From Candidatus Bathyarchaeota archaeon (GTDB lineage: Archaea; Asgardarchaeota; Lokiarchaeia; Sigyniarchaeales; Sigyniarchaeaceae), in assembly GCA_014729935.1 (NCBI GenBank), contig WJJB01000104.1:1-13353 (forward strand): 13,353 nucleotides of DNA. Reading direction: 5' to 3'. The notes under the pieces were generated by a model, which saw nothing but the letters and a program-made list of their open reading frames with translations, was not told the origin of the DNA and did no database searches. Every line of letters starts with the position of its first letter. Positions within the stretch are counted from its first letter, which is position 1. The translations under genes were made by a program, and so were the position numbers. Positions 6,176 through 13,255 of the stretch are shown here, one piece after another.

Positions 6176-7009
6176 ATGTCCGACAATCTTGATAATCCCA
6201 AGCGTGGGATCAACAAGAAACAGGTAGCACGAAAGGCATTCGTCATAACGGGTTTCCTTTTATTACCTGTTGTATTGAATTATCTCTCCCCCTACTTGAT
6301 CATCGCCGGCGCAGCCCAGGCTATCTTGAACGGTAGCGCAATCGTTTTCCTCATTTTCTTCCTTTCATCACTCGTAATTGGTAGGTACTGGTGTGGTTGG
6401 ATGTGTCCCGGTGGTGGTTTCGGGGAAATATGCACCAGCGTCCAACCAAAACCTGCGAAAGATGGTTGGTTGAACGCTATCAAGTATATCTTCGTGTTTA
6501 TCCCGTGGATGACCGTTATCCTCATCTTCTTGGTCATGGCTGGTGGGTATTCCTCAGTGGATTTTTTCTGGAATCCGGGAAAGGTTCCTGGAGATCCAAT
6601 TCAGATCATCTCGGTGGTTGAACCTTATAGCTATATTGTCTATTACTCGGTCGTTGGCGGGATCTTTATCTTGAATCTTGCAGCAGGAAAAAGGGCTTTC
6701 TGTCATTATGGGTGCTGGATGGCTCCTTTCTTGACGCTCGGCACCAAGATCAAGAACGTGCTCAAATATCCCTCGTATCATATTGAAGCGGATACCAGCC
6801 TTTGCAAGCATTGCAAGAAATGCAATGATGCCTGCCAGATGAGCCTTGATGTCGAGCGGATCGTGAATGAGAAACAGTTTGTGGATTCAGTCGAATGCAT
6901 CATGTGTGGGTCTTGCGTGGCAGCCTGTCCAACAGGAACCTTGAAGACCACGTGGCGGTGGCATCTTAAAAAAGAAGAAGAACCAGGAGCAGATATAGTC
7001 CGCGAGTGA
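6176..7009 (+). CDS. NapH/YccM-like membrane-bound 4Fe-4S polyferredoxin
   Basis: A 277-residue membrane electron-transfer protein. Four hydrophobic segments are visible (about 21-45, 52-70, 103-123, 150-170). Segment 2 ends in CGWMCPGG (Cys73, Cys77) and segment 4 in CHYGCWMAP (Cys176, Cys180), the paired CxxxC motifs of the NapH/MauN/RdxA-like group. The C-terminal domain holds two 4Fe-4S sites: Cys210-213-216-220 and Cys241-244-247-251, the latter ending CPTG. Relatives pass electrons between membrane quinol or other donors and soluble or extracytoplasmic reductases; no partner enzyme is in this window. ATG 6176 is preferred over an upstream in-frame TTG (6125) because AAGGT lies seven bases before it and because the TTG falls inside the promoter palindrome. 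It is divergent from the TetR gene, which probably controls it. Confidence 0.88.
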   Translation: MSDNLDNPKRGINKKQVARKAFVITGFLLLPVVLNYLSPYLIIAGAAQAILNGSAIVFLIFFLSSLVIGRYWCGWMCPGGGFGEICTSVQPKPAKDGWLNAIKYIFVFIPWMTVILIFLVMAGGYSSVDFFWNPGKVPGDPIQIISVVEPYSYIVYYSVVGGIFILNLAAGKRAFCHYGCWMAPFLTLGTKIKNVLKYPSYHIEADTSLCKHCKKCNDACQMSLDVERIVNEKQFVDSVECIMCGSCVAACPTGTLKTTWRWHLKKEEEPGADIVRE

Positions 7010-7052
7010 ATTGCGGTACCACCATATTACCTTTGCAACAAGGAAAAATCAA

Positions 7053-7436
7053 TTACTTGATTTTCTTGGCTTCTTCAATCCACTTCTTGATGGATTCGAG
7101 GCTTGGAATCTTTCTCACGGTATCTGGTTGTTCCTTGTCATGTTCCTCGATCTTCTTCAAAGTGTTCTCGGGATTGCGTTGGGCTAATTCCTTCACGCTA
7201 TCGATACCAATCTCATTCAATAAATCCGAGTATTCTGGTCCCACACCGTGCAATCGCATGAGATCGGCATGTTCCTGCCATTCATCAATCAACTTCACGC
7301 TGATTCCCGTTTCCTTTGATATTTCTTTGAGTTTATCCTTTGATAAACCGATCAAGTCTTCGACTTCGTCGATTCCTGCCTTTGATAACTTTTCACCGTA
7401 CTTGGGGCCTATGCCTTCAATGTCGATTATCTTCAT
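7053..7436 (-). CDS. Small helix-hairpin-helix protein (DUF4332-like)
   Basis: A 127-residue soluble protein with two helix-hairpin-helix motifs. The first, near 4-30, contains IEGIGPKYGEKLSKAGI and the second, near 60-86, contains LHGVGPEYSDLLNEIGI. Each GxGP turn is followed by a helix and a 'VxxL' segment, the arrangement of DUF4332 and radical-SAM- or polymerase-associated HhH domains that contact DNA backbone non-specifically. A lysine-rich C-terminal helix (SLESIKKWIEEAKKIK) follows. ATG 7436 is preceded by GGTGA at six bases. It converges on the ferredoxin gene with a 43-bp gap and has no co-directional partner. A nucleic-acid-binding role is known for the fold; the specific function here is not apparent. 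Confidence 0.8.
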   Translation of the reverse strand: MKIIDIEGIGPKYGEKLSKAGIDEVEDLIGLSKDKLKEISKETGISVKLIDEWQEHADLMRLHGVGPEYSDLLNEIGIDSVKELAQRNPENTLKKIEEHDKEQPDTVRKIPSLESIKKWIEEAKKIK

Positions 7437-7593
7437 GAAAATTCACCAACAACCACCCAGATGAGAACCGGGTGTCAAGATTAATTTCGATCCTTGACTA
7501 AAAAACGTTTCCCAAGATGGTGGGGAAAAGTCCTTCATCCTTCATGGCGCACTGGTAACCATATCTCAAAAGCAGGAGAGGAGCAATTGAATA

Positions 7594-9303
7594 TTGAGAG
7601 TGCTCCATAATCTATATAGATGGAAAAGCAGTCCATTAAAAAATGCCCTCGTGTTAATAGTAGACGAGACGCGCAAGAGACTATGGATGGCAGCCGGGAT
7701 GCAACGAGATACTAAGAATATCAATTCAATCGATGTAGAGCGTTCCGAATTACGATACATCTTTTACACGCATGATTTTCATCACTTAATTGCAGATTTC
7801 ATGGATTTAGGATTCAGGAAGGAGGCCCACGAGAGCACCCCATGCACCCGAACGGTGTATTTCGGATCGAAAATCGGTTTGAAACCGGGTCTTTCCATCA
7901 AGGCAAGGATCTACTCATTGCATCGAACGCAAAACGTGTGGCATATCGAACCCGATACGTTATTCAACCTGCTTGAGGTCAAGAACACGGTGAATCTCAG
8001 GGAACGAGCCGCCATTACCATGAGGATGGAAGAAGACCAGTTGAATCACGCGTTCATGATGGATAGCCATTTCAGGCAGGTTGCCAGGGATATCATCATC
8101 CGGATCCAGAGGGCAACAGAGGATGGCATCTTGAAAGATTCCACCTTCAAGAGCAAGAGCAGGTTAAAAAAAAGTGACTTGATTGAAGATCCATCATCTA
8201 CCCAGCTCTCCCTCAACGATATCGTGACCGTCCTGACGAAACCCGGCGTGCTCGATGATAATCTTTCCCCCAAATTACTTGGCATTTTGAATGGTAAGAT
8301 CAGGCCCATCTATCGGTATTCCTTGATCCCGTATCTCATGACCCAATACACCAGATTGCACATGATCCCAGTGAATGAAGATTGGCTTGGTGGCATTCGC
8401 GTTACCGTGGATCCCGGTGTCGAATATTATAACATCTTGCTCCATGATACGGATGATTTCATGGAACATCACAGTGCCATTGCGGAATTCATGAAACGAG
8501 AAAAATTCTGCAGGTTAGAATTCAAGATCAATCCGACATTCTTGGAATCGCAACCCGAATTGGATGCGGGAATTAGTAAAATTCTCCAGAGATATGGTTG
8601 TCTCGCATACCTTTCCAAGAAATGGGCTGGCGTGACCTTGGTATCAGATAGACACATCAAGAAGCAAGCATTCTGGCGAGAAAGCATGGAAAAGCGAATT
8701 TCTGGCTTTTTTCCTGTTGATCAATCATGGTTCGATTACAACATCATCATCGGGGAATTAAAACGAATTATCAATGATTCATCCAACTTTTCAACCTACG
8801 AAACACAACCGCGTATGCTCGTGAAAAACGAGAATTACGTGACTGGGTATCTTGGTGTCCCGGTACCATCTCTCGTTGTTCGTGTGGAGGGACCCAATAT
8901 CAAGTACCACTTGCCTCCAGAGAGTTATCCCATATTCCTATCACGTAACGAACCTGATTTCTTCATACTCGAAGAATGGATACAGCCTGTTCGATCCACC
9001 TTGATTTCCTCCAAGGCTGAGCTCGACAATATCTTGCATCCATCCATCGAGATCGAGGCACATAGTTTCTTCCGCAGCTACGGTTTCCTGGTTCAATGCA
9101 ATCAAAGCCAAAGGGTCTACAAGCTCACCATCGAGCGGAAGACTGATGTCACCAAATATGAATCAAGCTCGAAGATTTATTGCAAGATGCGATATATAGG
9201 CAGCAAGGAACGATTACACAAATCATCCATCTTGGACATGTATAAGGAATTGCAGGTGTTTTACGGGGAATTTGCAGGTGTTTTATCTCAACCCGTGGAG
9301 TGA
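7594..9303 (+). CDS. VTC-domain (triphosphate tunnel fold) protein with an extra C-terminal region
   Basis: A 569-residue soluble protein. Residues about 48-350 follow the VTC domain, the catalytic tunnel fold of eukaryotic vacuolar polyphosphate polymerase and of bacterial relatives. Markers in order: ERSELRY at 49-55 (strand with basic/acidic tunnel residues), TRTVYFG at 85-91, KARIYS at 103-108 (the usual KxR), LLEVK at 126-130, KSKSR at 186-190, RPIYRYSLIPYLMTQYTRLH near 237-256, GGIRVTVDPGV at 266-276, CRLEFKINP at 306-314, and LSKKWAGV at 340-347. Residues about 380-569 have no family I recognise; they contain strand-like stretches with alternating charge (YKLTIERKTD, KIYCKMRYIG) that could be a second tunnel or accessory domain. 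There is no membrane segment. The start TTG 7594 follows GAGGAG at ten bases. The stop lies inside the ribosome site of the next gene, so the pair is an operon. Polyphosphate synthesis is the family activity; it is inferred here. Confidence 0.72.
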   Translation: MRVLHNLYRWKSSPLKNALVLIVDETRKRLWMAAGMQRDTKNINSIDVERSELRYIFYTHDFHHLIADFMDLGFRKEAHESTPCTRTVYFGSKIGLKPGLSIKARIYSLHRTQNVWHIEPDTLFNLLEVKNTVNLRERAAITMRMEEDQLNHAFMMDSHFRQVARDIIIRIQRATEDGILKDSTFKSKSRLKKSDLIEDPSSTQLSLNDIVTVLTKPGVLDDNLSPKLLGILNGKIRPIYRYSLIPYLMTQYTRLHMIPVNEDWLGGIRVTVDPGVEYYNILLHDTDDFMEHHSAIAEFMKREKFCRLEFKINPTFLESQPELDAGISKILQRYGCLAYLSKKWAGVTLVSDRHIKKQAFWRESMEKRISGFFPVDQSWFDYNIIIGELKRIINDSSNFSTYETQPRMLVKNENYVTGYLGVPVPSLVVRVEGPNIKYHLPPESYPIFLSRNEPDFFILEEWIQPVRSTLISSKAELDNILHPSIEIEAHSFFRSYGFLVQCNQSQRVYKLTIERKTDVTKYESSSKIYCKMRYIGSKERLHKSSILDMYKELQVFYGEFAGVLSQPVE

Positions 9304-9307
9304 TATC

Positions 9308-9946
9308 ATGGGCGCGCAAGGAACGAAGTGGGAATGGCGGTTCTTCTCGAGATTGAAATTGGATGAATCCCCCTCGATAAATGCATCCATCGATGGGATA
9401 CTTCATGGGTTTCCTTTGGAAATACGGGATGATTGGTACATGATCTTGGAGGATCCAGCACTTGGGCTCAAGATCAGGTCGGCAACCTCCCGTTTCCCAG
9501 TTCTTGAATTAAAGATTCGGCACGATGTTCGATCCGGTGGCTTCGAGAGATGGAGCAAGAGGATACGTGTTCCCATCACGTTGAATGATAATTTGGCTGG
9601 ATTTCCCCCCGTTTCAACCATTACGCCAATTCTTGACAGGCTCATGATACATGATCAGGAATACAAACACGCGGTGAACTGGATCTTGGATGAGCTCGCG
9701 AACCTCGAAATTGAAGGCAAGGATCCCGCGTGGGTGAAAGCAGCGAAACAACGGCAACAAGCACGGGTTGATGAATGCTTGGTGGAACGCACCACTGTTG
9801 AGATGAATGGGAAGCGATACATTACTTGTGCAGTTGAAGGTGTACACTTCAATAGCGTGAAGCGGGGAAAGGAAGCACTATTCGAATCCACGATTCCCGT
9901 CGTGATGGGCTATCCCGAATTCATCATTCAGCGATCAGGGTATTAA
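9308..9946 (+). CDS. CYTH/ThTPase-like triphosphate tunnel-fold protein (probable)
   Basis: A 212-residue soluble protein. It opens with KWEWRFFSRL (7-16), a strand with alternating charge in the place where CYTH proteins carry ExExK. It then has DDWYMIL (41-47), GLKIRS (53-58), LELKIR (66-71), a GGFERWSK turn (77-84) and RIRV. Later come a helical stretch (AAKQRQQARVDECL) and the strands YITCAVEG (171-178). Paired KxR and ExK strands around a presumed tunnel are what CYTH, ThTPase and related enzymes use to bind triphosphate and metal. The canonical ExExK is not intact (WEWR), so activity may differ. ATG 9308 sits seven bases after GGAG, which overlaps the end of the VTC-like gene, giving tight coupling. 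Its stop overlaps the stop of the convergent LRR gene. Another beta-barrel family cannot be excluded. Confidence 0.5.
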   Translation: MGAQGTKWEWRFFSRLKLDESPSINASIDGILHGFPLEIRDDWYMILEDPALGLKIRSATSRFPVLELKIRHDVRSGGFERWSKRIRVPITLNDNLAGFPPVSTITPILDRLMIHDQEYKHAVNWILDELANLEIEGKDPAWVKAAKQRQQARVDECLVERTTVEMNGKRYITCAVEGVHFNSVKRGKEALFESTIPVVMGYPEFIIQRSGY

Positions 9947-11106
9947 TCCATTTCAACACGTTCCAGGGCCTCCATCTCATCGAGAAAGGAAGGGAGGGAG
10001 GTTAGTTTATTTTCCCGGATCCCCAGGACGCGCAATTCATCGAGATCAGCCAGAAAGTGGGGGATTTCAGTAATGCGATTACCATCCAAGAAAAGCATTT
10101 GCAAGCGTGAGAGCCCTGCAACTTGAAGGGGAACCTCCTCCAGCATGTTACCTGATAGATCTAGTTCTTCCAAATTTGGAGGAAGTGACACGGCATGCGG
10201 GATTTCCTTCAGCTTATTCCCAGAAAGGTCGAGCGATGTCATGGATTTCATTTCTTCCATTCCCCCTGGTAGATCAGTGATATTATTATGATAGCATCCG
10301 AGTTCTCGTAGTGCTAACATGCTTCCAATGGATTCAGGCAATGTAGTGAACCTGTTGAATCGTGCTTCCAACCTGCGTAGCTTGGTAAGGTTTCCAATAG
10401 AATCAGGAAGGGATGGAAGCTGGTTGTATCGTAGATCCAATTTTTCCAAGTGAACGAGATTTCCAATCTCCTCGGGAAGCAACTTCAGCATTCCCTTTTG
10501 CAGGTTCAGGTATACGAGATCTTTCAGATTCCCGATGGCGGGAGACAAGCTGGCTATCTTGTTGGTCCTCAAGGAAATGCGCCTCAGGGACGTGAGATTC
10601 CACAATTCACCGGGTATGTATAACAACTGGTTTGTATTCATATCGAAGCGCTCGAGCCGTGCGAGCTTCTCAATACCTGAAGGTATTTCCCGTATCTTGT
10701 TCTTTCCCATGCTAAGCCGTTTCAATGATTGAAGGGAAAACACCTCCTGCGGTATCTCCTCGAGTGCATTACTCTCCACGTTCAGGTATTGCAACTGATT
10801 CAACTTGCCTATCTCCCTTGGCATGGTGGTTAGCTTGTTATTTCTCAAATCCAAACGCACCAACGACCTGAGGTCGCCAATTAACGGGGATATATGCTTG
10901 ATCTTCAACCCTGAAAGATTCAAGCGGGTCAACTTGTCTTGCTTCACGACCGTGTTGTTACGTTCCAAGATTTTTGACATCTTCCGAGTTAATCCCATCT
11001 CTTCGATGAGCCGGTAAAACACCTGGATCTCGCTTGCTGGTTCCTTCATGGTAATCAAGGTTTCATTATCGTATTGATCAGTTGTTTCCTCGTCGTGACC
11101 GGTCAT
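9943..11106 (-). CDS. Leucine-rich-repeat protein B, 14 full repeats
   Basis: A 387-residue LRR protein with no signal peptide or membrane segment, probably cytosolic. An N-terminal cap of about 60 residues (including EIQVFYRLIEEMGL) leads into 14 repeats of 23 residues with the pattern LxxLxxLxLxxNxLxxLPxxIGN, and a truncated repeat ends the protein (ALERVEMD). This repeat type, with LP and IGN/IGS, is shared with plant PIRL and Ras-interacting LRR proteins and normally makes a curved protein-binding solenoid. ATG 11106 is chosen over an upstream TTG (11166) because GAGGT lies five bases before it; it still overlaps the end of LRR gene A by 29 bp, so the two are translationally coupled. Partners are unknown. 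No GTPase, kinase or other enzymatic domain is fused. Confidence 0.9.
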   Translation of the reverse strand: MTGHDEETTDQYDNETLITMKEPASEIQVFYRLIEEMGLTRKMSKILERNNTVVKQDKLTRLNLSGLKIKHISPLIGDLRSLVRLDLRNNKLTTMPREIGKLNQLQYLNVESNALEEIPQEVFSLQSLKRLSMGKNKIREIPSGIEKLARLERFDMNTNQLLYIPGELWNLTSLRRISLRTNKIASLSPAIGNLKDLVYLNLQKGMLKLLPEEIGNLVHLEKLDLRYNQLPSLPDSIGNLTKLRRLEARFNRFTTLPESIGSMLALRELGCYHNNITDLPGGMEEMKSMTSLDLSGNKLKEIPHAVSLPPNLEELDLSGNMLEEVPLQVAGLSRLQMLFLDGNRITEIPHFLADLDELRVLGIRENKLTSLPSFLDEMEALERVEMD

Positions 11107-12418
11107 CCGTGACCTCGCAGCCTTTCGCTGATAATTGTTCGAGCAAGTCATTGGCTTGCCTTTCAAGGGGATTATCTCCGACCATCAAGAACTTCAAGTT
11201 ATGGAGATCGAGAAGTGAATAGGAAAGGGATTCGAGCCGGTTGTTGGCGAGGTTCAACCGTTCCAAACCCGTCATGCTACCTATAACCCTTGGAAGTTCG
11301 TCCAACTGGTTCCCGTTTAGCCATAGATCCCGGACCTTGGTAAGATTCTTGAAGGTATCTGGGATGCAGGTGAGATTGTTGTCGTGTAGGTAGAGGAGCT
11401 TGAGGGAATTCAAGCCTCCAATGGATCTCGGAAGTTCGTCCAGGGAGTTGCTATTCAGCACGAGTTCTTCCAGCGCTTCAAGCTTGTCTATTGAAGGTGG
11501 AATGCTAACGATCTGGTTGAATTGGAGTTCAATCTTTTCCAATTTCCGGAGATCACATATTTCTCTTGGTAAAATACTGATTTTATTATCATAAAGCCCG
11601 AGACGGTGTAAATTTTTCATTGCACTAATGCCAGGGGGAATTTCGGTTATATTATTTGAAACAAAATCGATTCGTTCCAATTTGTCGAGATTATAGATTG
11701 ATTCATCTATTGCCTCGATGGAATTACCCCTGAAATCAAGCCGGCGTAATGAATTAATTTTACCGAGCACTGGCGGGACTTTGATAAAACGATTCTTTTG
11801 CAGGTTGATGATTCGCAAGTGATTAAGATCCTCAAATGCGCTTGGCAGGGAATCGATGTGATTATTACTCAAGTCTAGCTCCCTCAACCGCTGGAGCGAG
11901 ACAATGGTTCCCGGGAGCTTCGTGAAACCCATGCGTTTCAAAAGAAGGGAACGAAGCCGTTTCAACTCTTTCATGCAGGATGGAATGGTGAATTGATTAT
12001 AGCTTAGTTTCAACTCATCGAGCTTGAACATCAAGCAGGTACACTCGGGAAATGCCGCAAACCGATTTTCCCTGATATCGAGTTTTTCCAGCTCCCGCAA
12101 TGCTTGGAAAGAGGATGGTAATGATGTCAAGCAATTCCCCCGTAGATCGAGCCGCCGTAATAGCTTGAGGTTCCCAATAGTTTCTGGTAGATCTCTAAGA
12201 TGGTTGTATCGCAGGTCCAATCGTTCCAGGAACTTGAATTGATCCACGTTTGGGGGTAAATGATCAATTTCACACCAAGACAAGTCAAGGGAAACCACGA
12301 TATCATTCACGAATCGAGTCTTGGCGCTAGCTAGCACCCTTTCGATTTGGGTCTCCCTCTCCAATCCAAGTTCTTCCAAGAATCCCGACAGGATGGATCT
12401 CTCGTTTCTTGAAATCAT
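11078..12418 (-). CDS. Leucine-rich-repeat protein A, 17 repeats
   Basis: A 446-residue soluble LRR protein without signal peptide. After a helical cap (ILSGFLEELGLERETQIERV at 9-28) it has 17 repeats of about 23 residues from near residue 41 to 430, with consensus LxxLxxLDLxxNxLxxLPxxI. Repeat 5 is one residue short (NQFTIPSCMKE). The C-terminus is basic (DDRSRRGNN). Cap and repeats resemble those of the downstream LRR gene B (EELGL here, EEMGL there), so the two are paralogues from tandem duplication. ATG 12418 follows GGTGG at six bases, and a TATA-like TTGTATATG lies upstream. The gene heads a two-gene operon. The family is clear; the role, probably scaffolding or signalling through protein binding, is inferred. 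Confidence 0.92.
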   Translation of the reverse strand: MISRNERSILSGFLEELGLERETQIERVLASAKTRFVNDIVVSLDLSWCEIDHLPPNVDQFKFLERLDLRYNHLRDLPETIGNLKLLRRLDLRGNCLTSLPSSFQALRELEKLDIRENRFAAFPECTCLMFKLDELKLSYNQFTIPSCMKELKRLRSLLLKRMGFTKLPGTIVSLQRLRELDLSNNHIDSLPSAFEDLNHLRIINLQKNRFIKVPPVLGKINSLRRLDFRGNSIEAIDESIYNLDKLERIDFVSNNITEIPPGISAMKNLHRLGLYDNKISILPREICDLRKLEKIELQFNQIVSIPPSIDKLEALEELVLNSNSLDELPRSIGGLNSLKLLYLHDNNLTCIPDTFKNLTKVRDLWLNGNQLDELPRVIGSMTGLERLNLANNRLESLSYSLLDLHNLKFLMVGDNPLERQANDLLEQLSAKGCEVTDDRSRRGNN

Positions 12419-12453
12419 GGATAACCACCAATCCCGAGCAATGGTACGATTCC

Positions 12454-12465
12454 CATATACAAAAA
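12454..12465 (-). promoter_or_regulatory. TATA-like element of the LRR operon
   Basis: On the minus strand this reads TTTTTGTATATG. It lies about 36-47 bases upstream of the LRR A start, giving a short leader that just holds the GGTGG ribosome site. Confidence 0.35.
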
Positions 12466-12492
12466 GGATGAAGGTGACGATTTCATGAACGT

Positions 12493-13014
12493 CTAATTCC
12501 TGCTAGAGAGCAGTGGAAATGGTTCGACGAGCCCTTCCCCGTGCATTTCCAAGGGATCGAAGACCGTCCTTACCAACAATCCGAGTAAATCCTCTGGATA
12601 AAGCACGAACTTTCCCTCGAGAATATCGTGGATGCTAATCCATAACCCCTTGAACCTGCGGTTGCTGGTCACTTCATATCCAACCACCGTATCTTGGTCG
12701 TACAGACTCTCGTCCAAGAATCTTCCATCATAGATGAAGAGAATTTCATGCTTCAATTTTCCCTTGCTATAATACCTGTTCTCGATGACACCGAGAAGCA
12801 CCAAATCCTTGATGGGTTGATTCAATTCCTCTTGAATTTCACGCTCGAGGGCATCCTCGCTATGCTCATAAAACTCTATAGTGCCCCCCATGGGACGGTA
12901 AAATGATAAATCCTTTTCGGCGTTATTATACTCTGCCACTAGTATCTTGTCTTCATGCTGGAAGACGCAAAGCGCCTTTGCCTTGATTTCTTGTTGCGAC
13001 GCGTTTCGATTCAT
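12493..13014 (-). CDS. Nudix hydrolase
   Basis: A 173-residue cytosolic Nudix-fold protein that hydrolyses a nucleoside diphosphate linked to another moiety, or a related pyrophosphate. The Nudix box runs from Gly44: G-TIEFY-E50, seven residues, then REIQEEL at 58-64, with the metal-binding Glu59, Glu62 and Glu63 all present. The box glycine after EEL is Asn65, a mild departure from GX5EX7REUXEEXGU. FYRPMGG just before the box and FKGLWISIHDIL near 119-130 are typical flanking elements of ADP-ribose or NTP-type hydrolases; the substrate cannot be read from the motif. ATG 13014 has only a weak AAGGA three bases upstream. A strong TATA box lies at 13070-13080. The gene lies 74 bp upstream of the LRR operon on the same strand and might be read through into it. 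Confidence 0.9.
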   Translation of the reverse strand: MNRNASQQEIKAKALCVFQHEDKILVAEYNNAEKDLSFYRPMGGTIEFYEHSEDALEREIQEELNQPIKDLVLLGVIENRYYSKGKLKHEILFIYDGRFLDESLYDQDTVVGYEVTSNRRFKGLWISIHDILEGKFVLYPEDLLGLLVRTVFDPLEMHGEGLVEPFPLLSSRN

Positions 13015-13069
13015 TTTCCTTAGCTTCGTGCCATGTGGTTACCAGTCAATATTAACCGGGAAACAACCG

Positions 13070-13080
13070 TTTATATATTT
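13070..13080 (-). promoter_or_regulatory. TATA box of the Nudix gene
   Basis: Read on the minus strand this is AAATATATAAA, about 56-66 bases before the Nudix ATG, predicting a leader of some 30 bases. The near-palindromic element also reads TTTATATATTT on the plus strand and could fire towards the hairpin region. Confidence 0.5.
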
Positions 13081-13167
13081 GACCATAATTCTTTGGGTAT
13101 TTATTATATAATATATATAATATGTCTTATTATATATTCGATATAGGCTCCCGGAAAAGCTGGGACT

Positions 13168-13202
13168 GTGCGTTCCTCGGTGAATTGCCCACGAGGAAGC
13201 AC
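13168..13202 (+). ncRNA. Candidate structured RNA element (strong hairpin)
   Basis: GTGC-(G)-TTCCTCG at 13168-13179 pairs with CGAGGAAGCAC at 13192-13202, giving an 11-bp stem with one bulged G and a 12-base loop. TG at 13181-13182 and CA at 13190-13191 can add two inner pairs with another bulge. No T-run follows, so it is not a simple bacterial-type terminator. An A/T-rich, TATA-like block lies 25-35 bases upstream, and there is no ORF. A small RNA or the structured leader of a downstream gene is possible. I do not recognise a named family. Confidence 0.35.
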
Positions 13203-13241
13203 CACGTTAAACTTCACCTGATTGTTAATAAATATAGCGGG

Positions 13242-13255
13242 TAAACTGCAGTTTA
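13242..13255. promoter_or_regulatory. Perfect 14-bp palindrome, candidate operator
   Basis: TAAACTGCAGTTTA is its own reverse complement. It lies six bases after a TATA-like AATAAATATA (13227-13236), in the window between TATA box and expected start site where archaeal repressors bind. The controlled gene would be to the right of the window. Confidence 0.4.

Noticed and set aside
9272..9307. Upstream in-frame start for the CYTH-like protein within the VTC-like gene
   Set aside because: ATG 9308 has a well-placed GGAG and the protein's conserved-looking start (KWEWRFF) lies after it.
11107..11166. Extension of LRR protein B to TTG 11166
   Set aside because: It would deepen the overlap with LRR gene A to 89 bp without a better ribosome site. 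ATG 11106 has GAGGT at five bases.
9943..12418. LRR arrays as DNA tandem repeats or CRISPR-like arrays
   Set aside because: The 69-bp periodicity comes from the protein repeats. The nucleotide units are diverged and stay in frame, with no spacer-repeat structure.
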